A stretch of DNA of 64,000 nucleotides from Myxococcales bacterium (GCA_016792845.1 JAEUKH010000008.1:51774-115773), one strand, 5' to 3'. Shown: positions 33,548 to 42,733, numbered from the stretch's first letter. Made by a program: numbers and translations. Notes: generated by a model not told the origin, from the sequence alone.

Positions 33548-34765
33548 CGGCAGCCCTAAGGGCGCCCCCAAGCCCACGCCGCGCGACAAGCCCGTGAGGG
33601 TCTTCACCATCACGCGCTCGACCATCGGGAGCCGCGTCACGGGCCCCATCAGCGCGTCGCGGAGCCACCCGAGCGGCCGCCAATCGCTCTGAAACCAAGG
33701 CGTCAACCACCGCGTCGCGTACTGATAGAACCCGAGGTGGCTGCGCCGTTGTCTTGAATACAACGCGAGCCCGTCGGCGAGCCGCTCGGAGCCCGCGAGC
33801 GCGTCGCTGAGCACCATCGCGTCCCAGAGGGCGAGGTTGGCGCCTTGGCCCAATTGTGGGCTCATCGCGTGGGCCGCGTCGCCGAGGTACACCACCTTGT
33901 CGGTGTGCCACGGGTACATCGCGACGTCTTTGTACTGTGTAAACAAGACCTGATCGAGCGCGGTGACCTGATCGATCACGGCGGCCATCTGCGGCGCGAA
34001 CTGCCGCATCTCGGTGAGCCAGGGCCCAAGCCCCGCGTCGCGCCAGGCGCGCACCCGGTCGGCGCGGATCGAGTAGAAGAGGCTCACCTGGGGCGGCCCG
34101 AGGCCCTCGCCGGGCCCGAGCCCGGTCGGCAAGATGCCAACCATTTTTGTCGTCGAATCGAGCGTCTGCAAGAGCTCAGAGCCCCCCCGCCCCGCCACAT
34201 CATCACCGACGAACCACAGCGCCCCCCACGGGTAATCGCGGATCGACTTCTTGATCTGCGTGTCGTCGCGGAGCTGCGAACGCGCCCCGTCGGCCACCAC
34301 GCACACCGCGTGCGGCCCGAGCCGCTGCCCCGTGCTGGTCACAAACCACAGCCCCTCGCCGCCGTCGCTCTCTTGGAGGTCTTTGACCTCGACGCCGAGC
34401 TTCAAGGTCACAGGCTCGCGCAAGACCTCTCGAAAGAGATGCTCAAAGAGCACGCCCCGGTGGAGGCCGTACCCTTGATGCGCCCCCGGCATGGCGTCAT
34501 ACCGAATGCGAAAGACGGTCTTGCGTTGCAGCGTCTGGGCGCGAAGCTGATCGACCTTGGCGGCCCGGGCGACGACCCCGTCGAGGAGCCCCAAACGGCG
34601 CAACACCGCCTGCCCCGTGGGCTGCAACAAGATGCCCGCCCCGACGGCCCGAGGCGCCTCGACCCGCTCGTACACCGTGACCTTGTGACCGGCGCGAGAG
34701 AGAAAGAGCGCCGCCGCGCTGCCGGCGGTGCCGCAGCCGATGATCCCGATGTCGAGCCCTCGCAT
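33536..34765 (-). CDS. FAD-dependent monooxygenase (PHBH-like)
   Basis: 409 residues of class A flavin hydroxylase. FAD motif IGIIGCGTAGSAAALFLS at residue 6, ERVEAPRAVGAGILLQPTG around 35-53, the DG motif CVVADGARSQLR and the second FAD site VVYLGDAAHAMSPQLGQGAN (GD motif) are present. The family hydroxylates or epoxidises aromatic and prenyl substrates with NAD(P)H and oxygen. It is the last gene of the TonB-receptor operon, 34 bases after the propeller lipoprotein, hinting at catabolism of what that receptor imports. Confidence 0.88.
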   Translation of the reverse strand: MRGLDIGIIGCGTAGSAAALFLSRAGHKVTVYERVEAPRAVGAGILLQPTGQAVLRRLGLLDGVVARAAKVDQLRAQTLQRKTVFRIRYDAMPGAHQGYGLHRGVLFEHLFREVLREPVTLKLGVEVKDLQESDGGEGLWFVTSTGQRLGPHAVCVVADGARSQLRDDTQIKKSIRDYPWGALWFVGDDVAGRGGSELLQTLDSTTKMVGILPTGLGPGEGLGPPQVSLFYSIRADRVRAWRDAGLGPWLTEMRQFAPQMAAVIDQVTALDQVLFTQYKDVAMYPWHTDKVVYLGDAAHAMSPQLGQGANLALWDAMVLSDALAGSERLADGLALYSRQRRSHLGFYQYATRWLTPWFQSDWRPLGWLRDALMGPVTRLPMVERVMVKTLTGLSRGVGLGAPLGLPSAP

Positions 34766-34799
34766 CGCGAAGGTTGTACCGAAATTCAGCGCGCCCGTC

Positions 34800-35729
34800 T
34801 CACGGAGGCGCGATGGGCGCCGTGGTGGTCACCCCTGCGCCCGAGAATTCCATCGTGGGCATCGACTGCCGGGTGCCGCGCCCGGTGCTGCTGTTGATGG
34901 TGATGAACTCACCCGCCCGGGTGAAGCCGTAGAGGGTCTGGCGCCAATACCCCAGGCCGTAAATGCTCGCGAAGCCCGTGTCGCCGATGATGCGCAGCGA
35001 GCCCGTGCGGGTGTTGAGCTCGGCCAGGCTGTCGTTGGTGCTGCCCGAACGGCGCACCGTCGCGTAGGTGCGCTCGCCCGCGATCGAGACGATGTCGCCC
35101 GAGAGCGTCCAGCTGTTTTGAAACTGGCCGAGGCGGGTGAGGCGACCGTTCGACGGGTCGATGCGGTAGTAGGTGCCATTCGAGGTGGCCCCGACGAGCA
35201 CCTCGCGGTCGGCGTCGAGCACCCCGGCGGGCAGGTAGGTGAGCCCGTAAAACACCTGACTCTCAGCGAAATTCGTAATCTTCGTGAGCCGCGCGTTGGT
35301 GACGTCGACCCGGTAGAGCGCGTCGCGCGAGCAGGCCACCACCTCGCCCATGGCGTCGACCGCGAGGTCGGTCATCGAGGTGTGGGGCCCCGAGGGCCAC
35401 ACAAAGGCCGCGATGCGACGCAGCCGGTTGGTGCGCGGGTCGACCGCGTAGAGCTCGTTGTCGTCGTGGGCGTACACGACGGTGTTGTCGATGTTGGGGT
35501 TCGACCCCGTGTCGCGAATGGGGATCACCCCGCGGTCGGTGAGACCCCCCGCGTCTTCGAGCGCCTCGGCGTCGGTGTCGGCCCCCGCGTCGACCGTCGC
35601 GGCCGCGTCGGTGGGCTCCGGCGTGAAGGGCACGGGCTCGTCAGAGCAGCCCGAAAACACAACGCCAGCGGCCAAGAGGAGCGCCGCACAAAGAGGCTCA
35701 GGTCGCAACACGGGCCGAGGTATGCTCAA
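34800..35729 (-). CDS. propeller-like surface lipoprotein
   Basis: About 309 residues. The hydrophobic signal ends GVVFSGC (lipobox), then a Thr/Asp/Ala linker (TDAAATVDAGADTDAEAL). The rest has repeated strands with Asp/Gly turns: ELYAVDPRTNRLRRIAAF, LYRVDVTNARLTKITNF, YYRIDPSNGRLTRLGQF and LAELNTRTGSLRIIGD. These are four to five clear blades of a beta-propeller. TTG at 35729 is chosen because it forms a TTGA overlap with the hydrolase stop, like other junctions here; a TTG at 35747 is in frame too. Confidence 0.72.
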   Translation of the reverse strand: MSIPRPVLRPEPLCAALLLAAGVVFSGCSDEPVPFTPEPTDAAATVDAGADTDAEALEDAGGLTDRGVIPIRDTGSNPNIDNTVVYAHDDNELYAVDPRTNRLRRIAAFVWPSGPHTSMTDLAVDAMGEVVACSRDALYRVDVTNARLTKITNFAESQVFYGLTYLPAGVLDADREVLVGATSNGTYYRIDPSNGRLTRLGQFQNSWTLSGDIVSIAGERTYATVRRSGSTNDSLAELNTRTGSLRIIGDTGFASIYGLGYWRQTLYGFTRAGEFITINSSTGRGTRQSMPTMEFSGAGVTTTAPIAPP

Positions 35730-36622
35730 CCTTCCGCCGAAGCGCAAGTCGTCGGCTCGTCAATCCACCGGGTGATCTCAGAAATCACCGCCGCGGGCGC
35801 TTCGAGGTGCAGAAAGTGACCCGCATCGGCGATCACCAGGTGTTCGAACCGACCCGTGTGATGGGCCGCCGCGCGGGCGCCGCTCTCGGGGGCGATGCAC
35901 GCGTCGTCGGCGCCTTGCATGAGCAGGGTGTCGACCGCGACCTTGCGCCGACCGCGGGCGCCTTCGAGCACACGGCGCAGCGCGGGGCCCGGCGGCCAGA
36001 CCATCGCCCGGTACGCCGCGATGGCCCCGGGGAGGCTCGCAGCGATGGCGGCCTCGACCTCGGCGAGGTGCGCCGAGGGCGGCGTCGTGCGGGGCGACCA
36101 GGCGCGCCAGAGCTTCGACACGAGGCCCCGACGGAGCGCCCACTCGGGGGCCCAGGGGAGCTGAAAGAAGCCCATATACCAGCTCATTCTCAGCTGCTCG
36201 GGGCTGCGCAGGAGGTGCTCGATGAAGGCCATCGGGTGGGGGCACCCGAGCATCACGAGGCGGGCCACGCGGCGCGGGTTGCGGGTGGCGGCGGTGCACG
36301 CCACGGCGGCGCCCCAGTCGTGGCCGATGAGGTGCACCGGGGCGTCGGGTTCGAGCGCGGCGGCGAGGTCGAGCACGTCGTCGGCGAGGGTGTCGAGGTC
36401 GAAGGGCCCTGCCGCCGAGGCGGGCGAAAAGCCCCGCAGCCAGGGCGCCACCACGCGCCACCCCAAGGGCGCAAAATGCGCGTGAAACGCCTCAAAGGTC
36501 GACGGCCCATCGGGGAAGCCGTGGAGGCACAGCAGGGTGCCCCGGGCCGGGCCCGCGGGCGACGAGACCCACGCCGAGACAGGGCCCCGCGCCCGCGCAA
36601 AGACTTGAAGAGTTGGGCTCAC
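35726..36622 (-). CDS. alpha/beta hydrolase (epoxide hydrolase/haloalkane dehalogenase-like)
   Basis: 298 residues of alpha/beta-hydrolase fold. LLCLHGFPDGPSTFEAF gives the HGFP oxyanion region, HLIGHDWGAAVACTAA has the nucleophile elbow GHDWG (Asp nucleophile), and ADAGHFLHLEAP the catalytic His. An Asp nucleophile with HGFP and GHDWG indicates the soluble epoxide hydrolase/dehalogenase branch, not esterases. GTG 36622 overlaps the upstream lipoprotein stop (GTGA). It lies in an operon with a TonB receptor and FAD monooxygenase, which fits sequential epoxidation and hydrolysis. Confidence 0.87.
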   Translation of the reverse strand: MSPTLQVFARARGPVSAWVSSPAGPARGTLLCLHGFPDGPSTFEAFHAHFAPLGWRVVAPWLRGFSPASAAGPFDLDTLADDVLDLAAALEPDAPVHLIGHDWGAAVACTAATRNPRRVARLVMLGCPHPMAFIEHLLRSPEQLRMSWYMGFFQLPWAPEWALRRGLVSKLWRAWSPRTTPPSAHLAEVEAAIAASLPGAIAAYRAMVWPPGPALRRVLEGARGRRKVAVDTLLMQGADDACIAPESGARAAAHHTGRFEHLVIADAGHFLHLEAPAAVISEITRWIDEPTTCASAEG

Positions 36623-37503
36623 AAGGGAGTGGTACGACACTCTCCTTCGCCGTTGAAGTGCCCGAGGCTCCGGGTCTGATAGGCGACGAAATCGCGCAGG
36701 GTGACCACGTTCGGGATGTTGCCCGCGCGGTACTGGTTGGCCGGCAGGGTGGTGAGGTCGACCGCGGCGAGCTCGTCGAGGGTGACGACGTTGTCGCGGT
36801 TGGCGTCGGCGTTGGCGATGGCGTCGAAGCGCAGCCGGGTGAGCGAGTTGCCGTTCATGTCGGTCTCGCCCGAGAGGCTGTCGTAGAAGAAATGGTCGCC
36901 GTGGATGGTGATCTGCGCCGCGGCCGCTGCGCCGGCGGCCACCACCACGCCCGGCTGGTTCGCCTCGCCGACACACTCGCTGAAGCGCGTCGCCGCGGTG
37001 AAGCCCCAGCGCAGGGTGATCGGGGTCGCGAGCCCGGGGCGCGTCGCGCTGGCCTCGAAGTACACTGAATAGCCATTCATTCGCATGAAGCCGAGGTCGG
37101 CGTCGCTGGCGTTGCCCGCCACCGAGGCCATGGTGGCAGGGTTGATGCGAAAGGCCACCTGGTCGGCGCGTCCCACCGCGACGTTGGCGATGGCGCCGAC
37201 GGGGGTGCCCGAGCCTCGGGTGTTGTGGAGGTCGTACACGCGCCCCATGGGGAGCGCCCCGGCGCTGCCCTCGGCGGTGTTGTTCACGGTGACGTCGCTG
37301 ACGTGAATCAAGAAGCGGTTGAAGGTGAGCGTCCAGTTGTTTTGAAAGCCGCCTTCGTCGTCGGCGTTTTGTGCGGGGCCGATCTGGGTCTCGATAAACT
37401 CTTCGCCCCAGATGGTGACGTTGACCGAGCCGGTGTCTTGCGAGCATCCGAGCGCGGTGACGAGGGTGAGCGCAGCAAAGGCTCTTGAGAATGACAGTGA
37501 CAT
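36619..37503 (-). CDS. exported lipoprotein with EF-hand-like calcium loop
   Basis: 294 residues. The signal peptide ends LVTALGCSQD (Cys20 lipobox). The body is beta-rich: NNWTLTFNRFLIHVSDVTV, MGRVYDLHN, VGRADQVAFRINPA. A canonical EF-hand loop DANRDNVVTLDE sits near residue 240. Two cysteines occur late (SECVGE, GECRTT). Not assigned to a named family. Placed between the TonB receptor pair and the hydrolase by 4-base overlaps, so probably a surface accessory of that system. Confidence 0.7.
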   Translation of the reverse strand: MSLSFSRAFAALTLVTALGCSQDTGSVNVTIWGEEFIETQIGPAQNADDEGGFQNNWTLTFNRFLIHVSDVTVNNTAEGSAGALPMGRVYDLHNTRGSGTPVGAIANVAVGRADQVAFRINPATMASVAGNASDADLGFMRMNGYSVYFEASATRPGLATPITLRWGFTAATRFSECVGEANQPGVVVAAGAAAAAQITIHGDHFFYDSLSGETDMNGNSLTRLRFDAIANADANRDNVVTLDELAAVDLTTLPANQYRAGNIPNVVTLRDFVAYQTRSLGHFNGEGECRTTPL

Positions 37504-37530
37504 TGGAGGCTCTCTTGAGTGACGCGAGGT

Positions 37531-38304
37531 CTATGGGTCGAGGCGGCGCAGGTGGTAGGTGGCGGCCGATTGGGCCGCGCGAGAGAGGGCGTTGAAGGCT
37601 TGTCCTTCGGGCGGGGCGACGCGCTCGCCGTCGCCCGCGGGGAGCATCAGAAAGTCAACGCGGTCGACGAGGGCGACGGGGTCGATCTCGACGCGCCAGC
37701 GGGGCCCTCCGGGCGCGAGGGTGCCGGGCGCGGTGATGCCCTGAACCTCGTATCGGAGCGTCGGTGTGGCGAGAAAGCGAACGCTCTGATCACCGCGGGT
37801 GGCCACGCCCCGCAGGCGCAGCGAGCCCTCTGACAGGCCCCCGGGTTGCCCGCCGTCGGAGCCCACGGGGGTGAGCTCAAGGCGGGCCGAGCGGGCCTCG
37901 CCCGAGACGCCGTCGGCGAGACCGAGGTCGGTGGCGCGCATCGCGGCGAGGTCGATCACCCGCTCGATCACCGACTCGGCGAGGGCCTGGCCGGGCACGT
38001 AGTGACCCGGGTGCGCGAAGGCCGTGCCCCACGCGAGGCGCCGCAAGAGCGTGCGCTGCGACAGGGCCTGACCCTCGAACCAGCGCACCGCCCCGAGGTG
38101 GATCGCCGCCTCGCTGAGGGTGACCTCCCAACCGAGCGAGGTGGTGCCCGCGACGCGGGTGCCTCGCGCCTCGACGCCGAACTGAATGCGGCTGCGGCCC
38201 GTGGTGTCGCCGTCGCCGCAATGGAAGCTCCCCGCGAGGGCCATGCAAATTGTTGAAATAACAATGATTTCTACGCGCTTATGGGCGCGGCGCGGGGGCC
38301 TCAT
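37531..38304 (-). CDS. exported hypothetical protein of the TonB operon
   Basis: 257 residues. A basic N region (RRAHKR) and hydrophobic VEIIVISTICMALAG form a signal; the Cys in SFHCGDGD is near cleavage but is a weak lipobox. Mature part: VEARGTRVAGTTSLGWEVTL, SEAAIHLGAVRWFEG, FAHPGHYVPGQALAE. ATG 38304 overlaps the receptor stop (ATGA). Codons around 38249-38265 are AT-rich and form an ATTGTT/AACAAT palindrome in the signal peptide. No family known; probable periplasmic or surface partner of the receptor. Confidence 0.65.
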   Translation of the reverse strand: MRPPRRAHKRVEIIVISTICMALAGSFHCGDGDTTGRSRIQFGVEARGTRVAGTTSLGWEVTLSEAAIHLGAVRWFEGQALSQRTLLRRLAWGTAFAHPGHYVPGQALAESVIERVIDLAAMRATDLGLADGVSGEARSARLELTPVGSDGGQPGGLSEGSLRLRGVATRGDQSVRFLATPTLRYEVQGITAPGTLAPGGPRWRVEIDPVALVDRVDFLMLPAGDGERVAPPEGQAFNALSRAAQSAATYHLRRLDP

Positions 38305-40379
38305 AGGTACACCGTGAGCGTTGAGAGGAGGGTGAACGGGCGCCCCGCGGTGAAGTGCTCGACGGGCACGAGGCTCTCGGGGCGGCGCGGGTCAAACCAC
38401 GAGGCGTACGAGAAGGTGCCGTCGCGCCAGCGGGCGTCGGTGAGGTTGCGGGCCGAGAGGCCCAAGGCGACCCGAGAGAGTCGAAGCGAGACCGCGAGAT
38501 CGAGCAGAAAGACAGCGTCAGAGCGCATCGAGAAGGGCAGCGGGCGCGGGCCGAGGAGGGTGCTCCCGAGGGCGGCGCCGACGGTGAGGGGGAGCCCGCG
38601 GAGCTGCCCCAGGCGGCGCTCCCAGGTCAGGTCGGCGCGCCCCACCACGGGCGGCACATAGGGCACCAAGAAGCCCGTCGCGTCGTAGGTGGCGCGCGCC
38701 CAGGTGAGGCTCGTCGACAGCGCCAGACCCGCGGCGAGGGGGCCCTCGAAGGCCACGCTCGCCCCGACGCGGGTGGTCGCCGCGCTCGCCTCGTTCACGA
38801 GGTTTTGCCCCGACGGCGGGTCGAACACCAGGTCGCGGTCGACGCGGGTGACGAAGCCCTCGGCGTGCAGCGCGCGGCCCCCGCGTCGCCAGCGGAGCCC
38901 CAGTTCGGCCGCGTCGACCACCGCGAAGGGGGCGCGCTCGCTGCGCCCGAGGGTGGTCGCCTGGGGCGAGCGAAACCCGCGCCCGAGCGCCGCGAGACAC
39001 TCGACGCCGCGGCCCAACGCGAGGGTCGCCGAGGCCCTCGGCCCCACCGCAAGGCCCTCGGCCTCGCGCGGCCCCCGCGGCACCGTCGACCCCGTGCGCG
39101 GGAGGTGATCGTCGATGTTGAACCACAGCGCGTCGGCCCGGGCCCCGAGCCGCAGCGCGAGCCGCGCGAAGGGCCGCGTCTCGGTGTCGAGCCACAGCGC
39201 GATGTCGGTCACGCCGAGGTCGGCGTCGACCTGACGGAGGTAGGCGCCCTCGCCGTCGGTGCGCAGGCGCTCCATCACGGTGCGGGCGGTGTCGTGCCGG
39301 GCGTTGAAGCCGAATTCGAGGCTCTGGGTGCGCCCGCGCCAGGCCCCCGCGACCCGATGCGAGGCCGCCACGCCCACGGTGCCGGCCTCGTACCGCTGGC
39401 TGTACCGATCGCCCCGAAGGTCGAGGAATTGCCCGGTAAAGTTCTCGCGGATGGCGAAATCTCGGAGGCTCGCCGACACGCTGAACTGGGTGCGCGCGGC
39501 GCCGTCTTGGTGGGTGAGCTCGCCCACCATGAAGTGCCGCCCGGTGGCCCCGCCCTGCGCGGTGTCGTAGCTGTCAAAGAAGCCGACGCGGCCGGCCTCG
39601 TAGTCGTCGACGCGCACCACCCCGGGGGCGTCGAAGCGGGTCGCGTAGCTGCCCACGAGGAGCCGCACTCGCGCGTGTTCGCCGAAGGGGCGCGCGTACT
39701 GGGCCATCGCCGAGGCGCGGCTCGCGGCGCGGTTCTGACCGTAGCCCGCCGTGCGGTAGAGCTCGGCCGCGGCGAAGGTCTCGCGCTCGGCCCCGCGGGG
39801 GGCCATCACCGCCGCCACCCGGGTCGTGCCGAACATCCCCACGCTCCCCCGAAGGAAGCTCCCCCGGGTGCGCACCCCGAGCTCAAACTGCGCGCTCCCG
39901 GCGACGGCGAAATCGCCCTGCCGCGGGTCGAAGGGCCCCTCGATCACCCGCACCGTGTCGATCACCTCGGGGATGATGAAATTCAGGTCGGCGTAGCCCT
40001 GCCCGTGAACGTTCGACACCTCGTTGACCGGCAGGCCGCCCACCGAGAAGGCCACGTCTTGCCCGTGCTGCGCGTCGAAGCCGCGCAAAAAGAGCTGGTG
40101 CGCCTTGCCCTCGCCGCCGTGCTGCGAGAGAAAAAAACCGGGCGCGAGGGTGAGAAACTCCGCCGCGCTCGCCCGGGGCACCGCGCGGTACCGCTCGGCC
40201 TCGATGAGCGTGTCGCTCGCACCCCGAAGCGCCCCGCGCCCGCGCACCACCCCCTCGCCCTCGGGCACCCCCTGGGCCCAAGCGCCGCGAAGCGCCCAAA
40301 CGCTCAAAAACGCTTGCCACAGCGCCCAACGGCGATCTCTTCTCGACACGCGTGCCACGGAACGCTCAACCCGTAGCAC
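38301..40379 (-). CDS. TonB-dependent outer-membrane receptor
   Basis: 692 residues. Signal region ends AWAQG; a plug domain (about 50-170) includes AEFLTLAPGFFLSQHGGEGK, QLFLRGFDAQHGQDVAF and VSNVHGQGYADLNFIIPEV, then a beta-barrel with many TATR/LRLGARADALW-like strands and a C-terminal strand ending RPFTLLSTLTVYL with aromatic/hydrophobic finish. It imports a bulky substrate using TonB energy. GTG start at 40379; first gene of a six-gene minus-strand operon ending with an FAD monooxygenase. No carboxypeptidase-like SusC extension is seen. Confidence 0.9.
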   Translation of the reverse strand: MLRVERSVARVSRRDRRWALWQAFLSVWALRGAWAQGVPEGEGVVRGRGALRGASDTLIEAERYRAVPRASAAEFLTLAPGFFLSQHGGEGKAHQLFLRGFDAQHGQDVAFSVGGLPVNEVSNVHGQGYADLNFIIPEVIDTVRVIEGPFDPRQGDFAVAGSAQFELGVRTRGSFLRGSVGMFGTTRVAAVMAPRGAERETFAAAELYRTAGYGQNRAASRASAMAQYARPFGEHARVRLLVGSYATRFDAPGVVRVDDYEAGRVGFFDSYDTAQGGATGRHFMVGELTHQDGAARTQFSVSASLRDFAIRENFTGQFLDLRGDRYSQRYEAGTVGVAASHRVAGAWRGRTQSLEFGFNARHDTARTVMERLRTDGEGAYLRQVDADLGVTDIALWLDTETRPFARLALRLGARADALWFNIDDHLPRTGSTVPRGPREAEGLAVGPRASATLALGRGVECLAALGRGFRSPQATTLGRSERAPFAVVDAAELGLRWRRGGRALHAEGFVTRVDRDLVFDPPSGQNLVNEASAATTRVGASVAFEGPLAAGLALSTSLTWARATYDATGFLVPYVPPVVGRADLTWERRLGQLRGLPLTVGAALGSTLLGPRPLPFSMRSDAVFLLDLAVSLRLSRVALGLSARNLTDARWRDGTFSYASWFDPRRPESLVPVEHFTAGRPFTLLSTLTVYL

Positions 40380-40430
40380 ACCCCCGCGCCGCGATGCTAC
40401 CCCAACCCAAGTTCGTGCTACGCGGGTGAC

Positions 40431-40883
40431 CTAGCGCATGGCCGTGTGGTGTGCGAGGCGCAGCGCGAAGGTGACGAGCCCTGCGGCGAGGGTGACGCTG
40501 AGCAGGGCCCCCGCGGCGCGGTGGCTGAGCAGCGCGCCGACGGGGTACGCGCGCCAAAGGGCGTAGGGGGCGAAGAGGGCCACAAAGAGCGTGAGGGCGA
40601 AGAGAAAGGGCCCCATGAGGTGGGCCCCGAAGGCCGCGCCGAGGTGGCCGTGGGCCATGTTGCTGAAGCTGGTGGTGAGGCCGCAGCCGGGGCAGGGGAT
40701 GTGCGTCACGGCCTCGAAGGCGCAGGGGGCGAGGCCGAGCTGTTCGTGGGTGCCGTGCCCCCGCGGGTCGGGGCGGAGCCACACCGAGAGCGCCACCACG
40801 GTGAGGGCCGCGAGGCCGCCGAACGACCACGCCAGGCGGGTCGCGAGGGTGGGGCGAGGGCGGGGCGAAACTCCTGCGAGCAC
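40431..40883 (-). CDS. DUF2752 membrane protein
   Basis: 150 residues. Diagnostic motif CAFEAVTHIPCPGCGLTTSF with following FSNMAHGHLGAAF, and three to four hydrophobic helices (LATRLAWSFGGLAALTVVAL, GPFLFALTLFVALFAPYALW, ALLSVTLAAGLVTFAL). The family is widespread and uncharacterised. GTG 40883 is the first start after the divergent gene's promoter; upstream in-frame sequence is antisense shadow. It precedes the TonB operon in the opposite reading order, 51 bases from the receptor's GTG. Confidence 0.78.
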   Translation of the reverse strand: MLAGVSPRPRPTLATRLAWSFGGLAALTVVALSVWLRPDPRGHGTHEQLGLAPCAFEAVTHIPCPGCGLTTSFSNMAHGHLGAAFGAHLMGPFLFALTLFVALFAPYALWRAYPVGALLSHRAAGALLSVTLAAGLVTFALRLAHHTAMR

Positions 40884-40917
40884 CTGCCGACCATAGCGCG
40901 GTATGGTGCCCGCGACG

Positions 40918-41853
40918 ATGGAGCGCAGCGCTTTCGTAAGTCTCTCCGCGGGCCTTGTTCTCAGCCTCGCGGCGGCGGTCGGGGCCCAGCCCCGGGGCGA
41001 CCTGGTGACCGGCACGGTGGTGTACGGCGGCGCGCGCGACGCGGGCCCGCAGGCCGCGCCTGACGCGGGGGTGGGGGTCCAGGCGATGCTCGACGCGGCC
41101 ACCGCGGGGCGCACGGTGCTGGCCACCGGAGGCCGCCGATCGCGGGCCCGCGAAGAGGTCGAGGTCGCGCTCGGGGTGCAGCGCGGGGCGTGCTACGAGC
41201 TGGTCGGCGCCGCGCTCGGGGCCGCCCAGGTGCGGGTCGAGCTGCGCCTCAGGGCCGCGCTGGTGGGCGAGCCGACGCCCCTCGGCAACTCCCGCGCAGA
41301 GGCCGCTCGCTTCGGCTTTTGCGTCAGCGAGAGCCCAGAGCTGTATCGCCTCGTGGTGCTGACCGAGGGGGCCGCGACCTGGCGGGTGGCCTTGCTCGAA
41401 GACCGCACCCGCAGCCTCGACGCCGGGGCGCGACCGCGGCCGACGGTGTTCGCCGACGCGGGGCCCCGAAGGGTCACCGAGGTCTTCGCGCCAGGCGGGG
41501 CCGAACAAGATTATGTCGGCAGCCAGCTCCGCGCCCTGGCCGCCTCGCGCCCCAACCGCGTGGCCATGAACGCCGCCGAGCGCAGGGTCTTGAGCACCAA
41601 CGAGGCCATCGAGCGGAGCCTCGACCTGCCCGCAGGCCGCTGCATCGAGGCCGCCGCCGCGGGGGTCCCGAGCGTGGCCGACCTCGAGCTGAGCCTCGAA
41701 GACCCAAATGGCAATCGCGTGGCGCAAGATGGCACAAGACGCGCGACCGAGAGCGTTCGGTTTTGTCCGGTGTATGCGGGGCTCTACCGGCTGCGGGTGC
41801 GGGTGCGCGCGGGGGCCGGGATGGTGGCCAACCAGACCTTCATCGAGCGTTAG
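40918..41853 (+). CDS. secreted hypothetical protein
   Basis: 311 residues. Signal peptide MERSAFVSLSAGLVLSLAAAVGAQ with clear Ala-X-Ala cleavage. An Asp/Ala-rich segment is followed by two related beta domains: one with RGACYELVGAALGAAQVRVEL and FGFCVSESPELYRLVV, the other with AGRCIEAAAAGVPSVADLEL and VRFCPVYAGLYRLRV. Each has a Cys pair, so this is an internal duplication of a two-cysteine beta module. No family known. Ends overlapping the convergent MepA gene by 14 bases. Confidence 0.68.
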   Translation: MERSAFVSLSAGLVLSLAAAVGAQPRGDLVTGTVVYGGARDAGPQAAPDAGVGVQAMLDAATAGRTVLATGGRRSRAREEVEVALGVQRGACYELVGAALGAAQVRVELRLRAALVGEPTPLGNSRAEAARFGFCVSESPELYRLVVLTEGAATWRVALLEDRTRSLDAGARPRPTVFADAGPRRVTEVFAPGGAEQDYVGSQLRALAASRPNRVAMNAAERRVLSTNEAIERSLDLPAGRCIEAAAAGVPSVADLELSLEDPNGNRVAQDGTRRATESVRFCPVYAGLYRLRVRVRAGAGMVANQTFIER

Positions 41854-42733
41854 AGCGTCGCGGCCCGCCGAAGCCCGTGGGGGCGCGCGAGGGGCGTCGC
41901 CGGGGCATCACCCGACGGCGCGGTGCGGGCTGCCAGACCCCCGTGAGGCAGCGTCGGTCGCCCTGGGGGCACACGATGCGCACATGAAAATGGTTGTCGT
42001 GGGGCGACACCCGGGCCGGCTGAACGAGGGTGTTGGCCGCGAGGTTGATGATCGCCGGCGAGGCGTTGACGCTGCGGGCGTGGTTCAGCAAGAGCGCGCG
42101 CAGGGGCGTCGAGACGAAGAGGCGCTCGACCCGCACGAGGCGGTCGGTCAAGAGCGTCTGAACGAGAGCCCAGTTGCGCGCGAGGTCGAAGACGTGCTGC
42201 CCGTCGAGGCTGCGACCGTTGCGGTCGAAGACCTTGTAATCGTCGGGTTCGACCGGGCGCCCGGGGCCCCGCGTCGCGGCCGTGCGCATGAAGAACGCGA
42301 GGTCGGCGTCGCGGCCGCTCTGGTGCGAGCGGTGACGCCCCACGAGGCCGCCGCCGCGGGCCGAGAGGTCGCCGACGGTGAGGCGCAGGGCGAAGCGGCG
42401 TTGCATCGCGCGGCCCGTGCGCTCAAGGAGACCCACCAGCTCGTCGGTGCCGTGATGCAAGACGCGCCCGGGGAGGTAGCGCACCGATGCGCCCTCGCTC
42501 AAAAGCCGCGCGTTCACCAAGGCCCCATGGTTCGGAAAGCCCATCGAGGCGCTCGGCGGCGCGGGGGGCTCGGCGGCGCGGCGCGTGCGGGCGCGGGGGG
42601 CTCCCGCAGGCCGAGGGCTCGACCCGCGTCGGTCGGCCAAGCGCGGTCGCGGCGGGTCGGCCCAAGCGCAGGGCGTCACCACCCAAGCGAGGGCCAGACA
42701 GAGCCAGAAGAGAGGGCCCGAACAACTCCGCAC
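41840..42733 (-). CDS. mepA: penicillin-insensitive murein endopeptidase (MepA/M74)
   Basis: 297 residues. Signal peptide (MRSCSGPLFWLCLALAWVV, then TPCAWAD), a basic Pro/Arg linker, then a LAS-type zinc peptidase: HRSHQSGRDAD supplies His and Asp ligands and HDNHFHVRIVCP the HxH motif, with LVGLLERTGRAMQRRF before them. The enzyme cleaves D-Ala-mDAP crosslinks in peptidoglycan. A very basic tail follows the catalytic core. Divergent from lexA, sharing the 116-bp gap that holds the putative SOS box. Confidence 0.9.
   Translation of the reverse strand: MRSCSGPLFWLCLALAWVVTPCAWADPPRPRLADRRGSSPRPAGAPRARTRRAAEPPAPPSASMGFPNHGALVNARLLSEGASVRYLPGRVLHHGTDELVGLLERTGRAMQRRFALRLTVGDLSARGGGLVGRHRSHQSGRDADLAFFMRTAATRGPGRPVEPDDYKVFDRNGRSLDGQHVFDLARNWALVQTLLTDRLVRVERLFVSTPLRALLLNHARSVNASPAIINLAANTLVQPARVSPHDNHFHVRIVCPQGDRRCLTGVWQPAPRRRVMPRRRPSRAPTGFGGPRRSNAR

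Noticed and set aside
42594..42733. Separate small gene in the Pro/Arg-rich start of mepA
   Set aside because: Reads as signal peptide plus basic linker of the endopeptidase in the same frame.
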